Assembly: GCA_003288255.1 (NCBI GenBank) | Contig: CP026600.1 | Span: 1,736,001-1,800,000, forward strand | Origin: Clostridiaceae bacterium 14S0207 | GTDB taxonomy: Bacteria; Bacillota; Clostridia; Clostridiales; Clostridiaceae | Length of the DNA stretch: 64,000 nucleotides | Direction: 5' to 3' | In this document: piece by piece, positions 57,743-64,000 of the stretch | Layout of the letters: every line of letters begins with the position of its first letter | Numbering within the stretch: position 1 is the first letter of the stretch | Notes under the pieces: model-generated | What the model was told of the DNA's origin: nothing | The model's database searches: none | The model's input: only the letters and a program-made list of their open reading frames with translations | Made by a program: the position numbers and the translations under genes

Positions 57743-59576
57743 AGCACTTCCCTTCTTTAAAGCTTTTGTTTATTCCACAATTTGCACATTTTTGTCTACA
57801 GTCTGGTGTAACTTCAACATTTTTAGCTTTCTCATTTTCTCTTATTAAAAATTCTTTACTAACACCAACATCTATGAAATCCCAAGGTAATATTTCCTCA
57901 TATGAACGTTCCCTGTATGCATAGAACTCTGGATCTATGTTACACTCTTCAAAAGCTTCTTTCCATATTTCAAAGTTGAAATATTCACTCCATCCATCAA
58001 ACTTAGCGCCTTTTTCATGTGCTTTTAAAAGTACATCACAGACCCTTCTATCTCCTCTAGCAAATACCGCTTCCATAAAGCTCACTGGTGATTCATGCCA
58101 ATTATAGCATATAGAACGACTCTTGATTTTACTATTTAATTGTCCAATTTTTTCTTTAACACTTTCCATTCTTTCTTGTGGTGCCCATTGGAATGGTGTA
58201 AATGGTTTTGGAACAAATATAGAAGTACTAATAGTAACCTTTAATCCTCTTTTTCTTTCATTCTTAGGAAGATTAAAATATTGATCCACTACTTTTTCAC
58301 CTAAATCTGCAATACCTAAAACATCTTCCATAGTTTCATTTGGAAGTCCCACCATAAAATAAAGTTTAACCGTAGCCCATCCTGCTCTAAATGCACAACT
58401 TACAGATTTTATTAAATCCTCTTCTGTAACTCCTTTATTTATGATATCTCTCATTCTTTGAGTTCCCGCTTCTGGAGCTAATGTTAACCCTGACTTTCTA
58501 ACTTTTTGTATTTCATTTAATATATCAACAAATAAGGAATCTATTCTAATAGATGGAAGTGATACCCCTATTTTCTTTTCTCCATATCTTTCTATAAATT
58601 GAGATATTAAATTTTCAATATTAGAGTAATCACAGATACTTAAAGAAATTAAAGAAACTTCATTATATCCTGTACTTTTTATTAAACCTTCAACCTGTTC
58701 TAAAAGTTTTTCCGTAGATTTTTCTCTAACTGGTCTATAAATCATACCTGCTTGACAAAATCTACACCCTCTTGTACATCCTCTAAAAGTTTCTAAGGTT
58801 ATTCTATCATGTACTACTTCTGTATATGGAACTAATAATTTATCTGGGAAAGGAGCTTCTGTAAAGTTAGTTAAAATTCTTTTTTTAACCTTAGCTGGAA
58901 CATCTTCATATTTAGGTTTAAATTCTTTAATTGTTCCATCCTCGTTATAACTAACATCATAAAGACTTGGTACATATATCCCTTCAATTTTAGCAAGTTC
59001 TCTTAAAAGCCATTGTTTATCTTTATGCTCTTTTTTATATATTTTAAGTACATCTAAAACGTCATTTAATTCTTCTTCTCCCTCACCTAATGCAAAAAAG
59101 TCTGCTACAGCATATAAAGGTTCAGGATTATATGCACAAGGTCCCCCGAAGAACACTATAGGATCCTCTTCTGTTCTATCCTCTGCCTTCAAAGGAATAT
59201 TACTCATACTAAGCATATTTAAAATATTTGTATAGCTCATTTCATATTGAAGTGTAAAAGCCATAATATCAAATTTACTTAATGAGTCCTTAGTTTCTAG
59301 GGTAAATAATGGTATATTATTTTTTCTTAGTTCTGCTTCCATATCAGGCCATGGTGCATAACATCTTTCACAATATGTATCTTCTCTTTCATTTAATGTA
59401 TAATAAAGGATTTTGCTTCCTAAATGAGACATACCAACTTCATAAACATCAGGAAAACAAAAAGCAAAACGAATATCAACGTTATCTTTATCTTTAACCA
59501 CAGAATTAAATTCTCCACCTATATATCTAGCAGGTTTTTCTACCTTGTATAAAATGTGGTCAGAAATTTTGTTCAT
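57705..59576 (-). CDS. B12-binding domain/radical SAM protein (TIGR03960 type)
   Basis: 623 residues. A B12-binding-like N-terminal domain (FCFPDVYEVGMSHLGSKILYY) precedes the radical SAM motif in FRGCTRGCRFCQAG, then GTQRMRDIINKG and a Cys-rich C-terminus (DCRQKCANCGINK). The substrate is unknown; its constant link to the DUF2344 gene, rng and rplU suggests an RNA or ribosome modification role. Followed directly by the overlapping partner gene. Confidence 0.92.
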   Translation of the reverse strand: MNKISDHILYKVEKPARYIGGEFNSVVKDKDNVDIRFAFCFPDVYEVGMSHLGSKILYYTLNEREDTYCERCYAPWPDMEAELRKNNIPLFTLETKDSLSKFDIMAFTLQYEMSYTNILNMLSMSNIPLKAEDRTEEDPIVFFGGPCAYNPEPLYAVADFFALGEGEEELNDVLDVLKIYKKEHKDKQWLLRELAKIEGIYVPSLYDVSYNEDGTIKEFKPKYEDVPAKVKKRILTNFTEAPFPDKLLVPYTEVVHDRITLETFRGCTRGCRFCQAGMIYRPVREKSTEKLLEQVEGLIKSTGYNEVSLISLSICDYSNIENLISQFIERYGEKKIGVSLPSIRIDSLFVDILNEIQKVRKSGLTLAPEAGTQRMRDIINKGVTEEDLIKSVSCAFRAGWATVKLYFMVGLPNETMEDVLGIADLGEKVVDQYFNLPKNERKRGLKVTISTSIFVPKPFTPFQWAPQERMESVKEKIGQLNSKIKSRSICYNWHESPVSFMEAVFARGDRRVCDVLLKAHEKGAKFDGWSEYFNFEIWKEAFEECNIDPEFYAYRERSYEEILPWDFIDVGVSKEFLIRENEKAKNVEVTPDCRQKCANCGINKSFKEGKCFEGALLNKVCKK

Positions 59577-59641
59577 CTATATTCCTCCTTAAGTTTTTTA
59601 CATCTTTTTATTTTATCACATAAAGTATGTTTTACAAAACA

Positions 59642-60502
59642 TTATTTGTTTCCTATATTAGATTCATCTTCTACAAATTCCTCAAGAGTTATATTACCAT
59701 ATTTTTTAAGTGCATCAATAATTTCATCCTCATATATTATATCCATAACACACATTTCTTCATCTAATACAAGAAATACGTTATATTTATTTTTATCAAT
59801 AAGTTCTAAAGCTTTTAATAAGTTGCTTTTATAGTAAATAGATATACTTTTATTTTCTAAATATCCTCTTCTTATAAATTTACCTTTTTTCTTCACAATA
59901 TCCCCCATAATTATATATGACACCCTTTCCCTTTCTTTAAGTGATGTTGTTATAACTAATAGTGCTATTAATCCTATACTTATACCTCTGTATCCCTTAA
60001 AAAAACATAAAAAATATAAAAAACATAGTAAACACCCTATCACTACGCTTACATTTAAAGTTATTTTATTAGCTCTTCTGTATAACATTTTTAAAGATAA
60101 AAAATCCCTTAAAATTCTAGCCCCATCTAAGGGAAATGCAGGAATCAAATTAAAAATTCCTAAAACTAAATTGCAAATACAAAATCTATAACAAAAATTA
60201 ACTTTAAACTTGTAATATATAAAATAAAATACCAAAGCCAATATAATATTCATACATGGTCCAGCTATAGATATAATAAAATCCTCAAAAGGTTCTGCAT
60301 CATCTATATCCTGTAAATTAAGTACTGCTCCAAAAGGTAATAACTTTATTTCGTAAGCAGAAAACCCCAATTTTCTAGCTGCAAAGTAATGAGTTAATTC
60401 ATGTAAAATAATAAAAATTAGAGAGATAAATATCTCTCCTCTAAACTCAAACAACAATAAGAGTAATACATATAAGGCAAATGATTTGGAAAATTTTATC
60501 AA
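59642..60502 (-). CDS. spoIVFB: SpoIVFB-like intramembrane metalloprotease (M50)
   Basis: Site-2-type protease; SpoIVFB cleaves pro-sigma-K in the mother cell. 286 residues: zinc ligands H34 and H38 with E35 in HELTHYFAAR, the third ligand D126 in NLIPAFPLDGARILRD, several membrane helices, and a C-terminal CBS-like region after residue 220. Position between rodA/min genes and rng matches the Firmicutes spoIVF locus. Confidence 0.93.
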   Translation of the reverse strand: MIKFSKSFALYVLLLLLFEFRGEIFISLIFIILHELTHYFAARKLGFSAYEIKLLPFGAVLNLQDIDDAEPFEDFIISIAGPCMNIILALVFYFIYYKFKVNFCYRFCICNLVLGIFNLIPAFPLDGARILRDFLSLKMLYRRANKITLNVSVVIGCLLCFLYFLCFFKGYRGISIGLIALLVITTSLKERERVSYIIMGDIVKKKGKFIRRGYLENKSISIYYKSNLLKALELIDKNKYNVFLVLDEEMCVMDIIYEDEIIDALKKYGNITLEEFVEDESNIGNK

Positions 60503-60527
60503 GCTTATCCTCCTAATACTTATTAAG

Positions 60528-61016
60528 TTAAATTCCTAAAAAAAAGCTATCTAATTTATCTACCACATATTTTTCTATTTTTTTATTTTTAATTATATCC
60601 ATCATAGTATTTTCTTTTAATTCTATGTAACTTTTAATGTCCTTAAGATTTATTTGTGAATATTTTTCTTTATACCTCTCTAAGTAATCTTTTAACCTTA
60701 CTTCCTTTTTTAACGTGGTATTACAATAATAATAAATTTTCTTATTTTGTTTTATAGGAACAGCTTTTAAAAAAATAATACATAAAAATAAACATAAAAC
60801 ACAAATTAATTGTCTTTTAAAGATAATTAAAATTCTCTGTATACTAAAACCTCTAAAATTTTTATTTATATTATAATTGTAGTTATTATAATTATTTCTT
60901 AATCTATATTGTCCAAAAGCTTCCTTATTAAAGGAACCCTTATATTTATAATTAAATTTATTTTTTCTATTAATTCCTCTATAATATTTTTCATAATATT
61001 CATTATACGCCCCCAT
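60528..61016 (-). CDS. Membrane protein in the SpoIVFA position, no peptidase domain
   Basis: 162 residues: an Asn/Tyr/Arg-rich cytoplasmic head (NNYNNYNYNINKNFRG), one membrane helix (LICVLCLFLCIIFLKAV, about residues 72-88) and a 70-residue lysine-rich extracytoplasmic tail. It lies directly upstream of spoIVFB, where spoIVFA sits; SpoIVFA tethers and regulates SpoIVFB but has a LytM/M23-type C-terminal domain that is missing here. Either a reduced SpoIVFA or an unrelated partner. Confidence 0.6.
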   Translation of the reverse strand: MGAYNEYYEKYYRGINRKNKFNYKYKGSFNKEAFGQYRLRNNYNNYNYNINKNFRGFSIQRILIIFKRQLICVLCLFLCIIFLKAVPIKQNKKIYYYCNTTLKKEVRLKDYLERYKEKYSQINLKDIKSYIELKENTMMDIIKNKKIEKYVVDKLDSFFLGI

Positions 61017-61103
61017 TACTCATACCTCCTTTCAGTTTCAAATTATTTTAAATCTCTATTATTTATATTTAAGGACGCATAATAATATGATAAAGTAGCA
61101 ATA

Positions 61104-61137
61104 AAAAACTCTAACTAAATTTTAGTTAGAGTTTTTT
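61104..61137 (-). terminator. Terminator after rodA
   Basis: AAAAACTCTAACTAAA / TTTAGTTAGAGTTTTT, perfect long stem with a T-run, immediately past the rodA stop at 61139. Confidence 0.92.
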
Positions 61138-61138
61138 A

Positions 61139-62227
61139 TTAAAAGTTAATTTTTTTCCTTCTCATTCCTATATTTAAAACTAAGGCTATGGCCATAAAAT
61201 TCGTTAATAGGGAACTTCCCCCATAACTTACTAAAGGAAGCGTTATTCCAGTAACAGGCATAATACTTAAATTCATTCCTATATTCTGTAAAATAGCAAA
61301 TAGAAAATACGACACCAGTCCAGATACAATAATAGATCCAAAGATATCCTTAGATGTGGCGGCTATTTTAATCATTCTATACAATATAATTCCATACAGT
61401 AATAATAATGCCACTACACCTATAAAGCCCCATTGTTCTCCTATTACAGATATGATACAGTCTGTATGAGATTCTGGAACAAATTTTAATTGCTTACCTT
61501 TTAAAAAACCTGTTCCTGTTAATTGCCCTGAACCTATTGCAGTTTTAGATTGTACCGCCTGATATCCATATTGTCCTGACTGCTCAGGATTTATAAATGA
61601 TGATAATCTTCCTCTCCAATAAGTAGGCATAACTGACCATACAATAGATATCATTAATACTACTGCAACAAGACCACTTATTATTACCTTTGAATTTAGT
61701 CCTGCTATAAAGAAAATGCCTAATATTATAAAGAAGCATACCATAGTCATTCCCATATCTGGTTGCTTTACAATAAGTAACATAGGTATTGCTGCATAAA
61801 AAATTAATGTAAAAAAGTTTTTAGGATTATTTATATCCCCTTCCATATCGTCAAGCTTTTTAGCAAGCATTATAATTAATCCTAACTTAGCAAACTCAGC
61901 TGGTTGAATGCTAACTGGACCTAATTTTATCCATCCTTTTGCCCCATTTACAACGGATCCCATAAATTCATTTAACACAAGCAAAAAAATAGTAAACCAA
62001 TAAAAGGTACCAGCATAATTACTAAGAATTCTATAGTCAAAAATTATTATGCCATATATTGCCATTAGTGATATTATAAGCCAGGTAAACTGTTTTTGAG
62101 CAAAATCTACTCCAACTACACTATAGATACTTACAATACCATAACATACAATTAGAATAGTTGTAATAAGCATAACTAAGTCTAGTTCTTTCCACAACTT
62201 AGAATTTATCTTTAGCCTTTCAAACAT
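61139..62227 (-). CDS. rodA: RodA/FtsW/SpoVE-family peptidoglycan polymerase (RodA)
   Basis: SEDS glycosyltransferase for cell-wall elongation. 362 residues, about ten membrane helices, with VNGAKGWIKLGPVSIQPAEFAKLGLIIMLAKKL, the conserved aspartate region VKQPDMGM, and ALILL-like VSYGGSSLLTNFMAIALVLNI at the end. It follows the minE gene after a terminator and precedes the SpoIVF-like genes. RodA versus other SEDS members is judged from the locus and GMRRKK tail. Confidence 0.93.
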   Translation of the reverse strand: MFERLKINSKLWKELDLVMLITTILIVCYGIVSIYSVVGVDFAQKQFTWLIISLMAIYGIIIFDYRILSNYAGTFYWFTIFLLVLNEFMGSVVNGAKGWIKLGPVSIQPAEFAKLGLIIMLAKKLDDMEGDINNPKNFFTLIFYAAIPMLLIVKQPDMGMTMVCFFIILGIFFIAGLNSKVIISGLVAVVLMISIVWSVMPTYWRGRLSSFINPEQSGQYGYQAVQSKTAIGSGQLTGTGFLKGKQLKFVPESHTDCIISVIGEQWGFIGVVALLLLYGIILYRMIKIAATSKDIFGSIIVSGLVSYFLFAILQNIGMNLSIMPVTGITLPLVSYGGSSLLTNFMAIALVLNIGMRRKKINF

Positions 62228-62294
62228 TGCTTTACTCCCTTCAAAAAAATTTACATATAGATTATATCACAAAATATAATAAAAATTTAGCTAT

Positions 62295-62350
62295 AAAAAA
62301 GGACTATACAAATTCATTTAAAATTAATGATTTATATAATCCTTATTTTA
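62295..62350 (-). terminator. Terminator after minE
   Basis: Long imperfect stem on the minus strand: AATAAGGATTATATAAATC with GAATTTGTATAGTCC around a short AT loop, followed by a T-run; lies between minE (stop 62361) and rodA. Confidence 0.7.
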
Positions 62351-62360
62351 AACATAACCC

Positions 62361-62624
62361 TTATTCTTTAATATTTTTTATAGGAATACTAGCAATTAAA
62401 GCTGGTGAACTTCCTTCAATTTCCTCTGTTCTAGTAACCTTAACATCTAATTCTTGTGTATCAATTTCTACATATTTAGAAATTACCTGTAATAATTCTG
62501 TTTTTATTTTATCTAATAATTCAGGAGATACACTTGCTCTATCATGAATTAAGATTAACTTTAATCTATTGGATGCCGTATCTTTAGGGTTTGATTTACT
62601 TGAAAAAATCTTTAATAAATCCAT
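62361..62624 (-). CDS. minE: Cell division topological specificity factor MinE
   Basis: 87 residues. SSKSNPKDTASNRLKLILIHDRASVSPELLDKIKTEL is the MinE N-terminal MinD-binding helix; the beta domain ELDVKVTRTEEIEGSSPALIASIPIKNI follows. It confines the MinCD inhibitor to the poles. Clostridia are among the few Firmicutes with MinE rather than only DivIVA. Confidence 0.97.
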   Translation of the reverse strand: MDLLKIFSSKSNPKDTASNRLKLILIHDRASVSPELLDKIKTELLQVISKYVEIDTQELDVKVTRTEEIEGSSPALIASIPIKNIKE

Positions 62625-62634
62625 TATGTTCCTC

Positions 62635-63432
62635 CTATTTTACTTTAAATATTTTCTTTAAAGCACCCCAAAAACTTGTTGTTTCAGTTTCAAAATTTTG
62701 AAACGGTACTTCTTCACCACAAATTCTTTTTGCAATATTTTTAAATGCTACACCTGCATTAGCTCCTTCATCAAGAACTATAGGTTCTCCCTTATTAGTT
62801 GATATAGTAACACATTTATCTTCCGGTACAACACCTATAAGTTTTACAGCTAAACATTCTATAATATCATCTACTCCAAGCATATCTCCATTTTTAGTCA
62901 TTTCATAATTTAATCTATTTACTATTACTGCATGATTATTTACACCCTTACCATCAAGCTTACCAATTACTCTATCTGCATCTCTTACTGATGTAATTTC
63001 AGGATTTACAACAACTACAGCCCTATCAGCTCCAGCTACGGCATTTTCAAATCCTTGTTCTATACCTGCAGGACAATCGATTAAAACATATTCAAAATCT
63101 TTCTTTAATTCCTCAATTATTTTAAGCATTTCCTCTGATTTTATATCATCTTTATCCCTACATTGTGCTGTAGGTAATAAGTATAAATTATCAAAACGTT
63201 TATCTTTTATTAATGCCTTTCTTAAAGCACATTTATTTTCTATAACATCTAAAAGAGTAAATACTATTCTATTTTCAAGACCCATTAAAACATCTAAGTT
63301 TCTAAGTCCAGTATCTCCATCAACAACAACAACTTTTTTATTTAATGACGCTAGGGCTGTTCCCAAATTGGCAGTAGTAGTTGTTTTTCCTACTCCACCT
63401 TTTCCTGATGTAATTACTATTACTTCTCCCAT
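62635..63432 (-). CDS. minD: Septum site-determining protein MinD
   Basis: 265-residue ParA-type ATPase with the deviant Walker A KGGVGKTT (residues 11-18), DGDTGLRNLDVLMGLENR, YVLIDCPAGIEQGFENA and VVVNPEITSVRDADRVIG. The C-terminal amphipathic membrane helix (SFWGALKKIFKVK) is present. Ten bases before minE. Confidence 0.98.
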   Translation of the reverse strand: MGEVIVITSGKGGVGKTTTTANLGTALASLNKKVVVVDGDTGLRNLDVLMGLENRIVFTLLDVIENKCALRKALIKDKRFDNLYLLPTAQCRDKDDIKSEEMLKIIEELKKDFEYVLIDCPAGIEQGFENAVAGADRAVVVVNPEITSVRDADRVIGKLDGKGVNNHAVIVNRLNYEMTKNGDMLGVDDIIECLAVKLIGVVPEDKCVTISTNKGEPIVLDEGANAGVAFKNIAKRICGEEVPFQNFETETTSFWGALKKIFKVK

Positions 63433-63452
63433 ACTAAAACTCCCTCCATATA

Positions 63453-64000
63453 TTACAAATATTTATTAGGTAAATAGGGTTCTACAATTATGTTATTATT
63501 CTTCACTTTAGCAATTTCAGGATATGATGGTTTTTCATCATCTTCCGGAGCTCTAGTTACAATATTTGCAATTTGAAGAATCTGAGGTTGTAATCTTAAA
63601 GCTGCAATAAATGCTTTATCATTCCCTGTAAACCCTGCATGAACCATTCCTTTTAATGTACCTAAAACAATTATATTTCCGGCAGCATATATTTCTGCAC
63701 CTGGATGAATATCTCCAACAACAACTAAATTTCCTTGATAATTTATAATCTGACCACTTCTAATTGTTTTTTTAAGAAACTTAGTTCTTCCTTCAACTAC
63801 TCCATTAAAGATTTCATCTTTATCTTCTTCTGCATCTTCAAAAATACAATCTTTTATTAAAAACTCTTCAAACAGAATATCTTTTAATTTCCTGATATTT
63901 TTATTATCTATGTATCTTAAATCTGTTACTATCTTTACGGTACTTCCTTTATAAAATTTCTTTCCCTTAGATAATTTTTTTAAAAGAGATTCTGTCATTT
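63453..64000 (-). CDS. minC: Septum site-determining protein MinC, C-terminal part (runs off right edge)
   Basis: FtsZ-ring inhibitor. The C-terminal beta-helix domain is present: [52 protein letters not shown]. The upstream part is cut by the window edge; the ATG at 63998 lies inside the N-terminal domain ([20 protein letters not shown]), so it is not the true start. Twenty bases before minD. Confidence 0.95.
   Translation of the reverse strand, partial: MTESLLKKLSKGKKFYKGSTVKIVTDLRYIDNKNIRKLKDILFEEFLIKDCIFEDAEEDKDEIFNGVVEGRTKFLKKTIRSGQIINYQGNLVVVGDIHPGAEIYAAGNIIVLGTLKGMVHAGFTGNDKAFIAALRLQPQILQIANIVTRAPEDDEKPSYPEIAKVKNNNIIVEPYLPNKYL

Overview
The window is a gene-dense, very AT-rich stretch from a low-GC, spore-forming anaerobe, most likely Clostridium sensu stricto. 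The evidence is the gene order (dnaG; recO-era-cdd-dgkA-ybeY-pgpH-yqfD-yqfC; hrcA-grpE-dnaK-dnaJ; spoIIP-gpr; obgE-rpmA-prp-rplU; minCDE) together with sporulation genes (CotS-like, YqfC/YqfD, SpoIIP, GPR, SpoIVFB) and strong AGGAGG-type ribosome binding sites. I cannot fix the species. Nearly everything lies on the minus strand; the plus-strand genes are a CotS-like coat protein, rpsT and a DacF-type carboxypeptidase.

Layout. 1-6970: 5' part of dnaG, a plus-strand cotS-like gene, then ppdK with a CcpN-type regulator upstream, and a DUF4342 protein. 6976-18595: a long conserved block from prmA down to recO, covering translation, RNA modification, c-di-AMP turnover, lipid recycling and sporulation. 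18721-21918: an ABC transporter/GntR cassette with its own promoter, operator-like repeats and terminator, sitting between dnaJ and prmA. 21937-27040: the CIRCE/HrcA-controlled heat-shock operon. 27143-32729: hemW, lepA, a small membrane protein, spoIIP and gpr. 32855-36587: rpsT on the plus strand, then holA, an unusually short comEC and a holin-like gene. 36658-39348: a large P-type ATPase homologue in which almost all catalytic motifs are altered. 39466-44531: a small zinc-ribbon gene and a complete selenocysteine operon (selD-selA-selB-tRNA-Sec) closed by a terminator. 44608-50664: comEA, dacF, rluD-like, ridA, an LCP protein, yqeK and nadD. 50694-52613: a group II intron inserted directly behind the yhbY terminator. 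52655-64000: yhbY, obgE, rpmA, prp, rplU, an RNase E/G, two linked radical-SAM-associated genes, spoIVFB with a small upstream membrane protein, rodA and minE-minD-minC (minC runs off the right edge).

How parts work together. SelD, SelA, SelB and tRNA-Sec make and insert selenocysteine, and SelD itself needs it: its reading frame contains an in-frame UGA at codon 14, so simple ORF calling loses the first 32 residues. HrcA binds the CIRCE site at its own promoter and so controls the chaperone operon. Prp is the protease that trims the N-terminal extension visible on L27, encoded next to it. CcpN probably controls ppdK.

The observations most worth following are the degenerate P-type ATPase and its neighbours (a comEC without a recognisable metallo-beta-lactamase active site and a holin-like protein), the selenocysteine-containing SelD, the RNase E/G without a visible Zn-link, the class C-like group II intron, and several non-standard starts (apparent CTG for recO, TTG for dnaG, GTG for the HIT protein).
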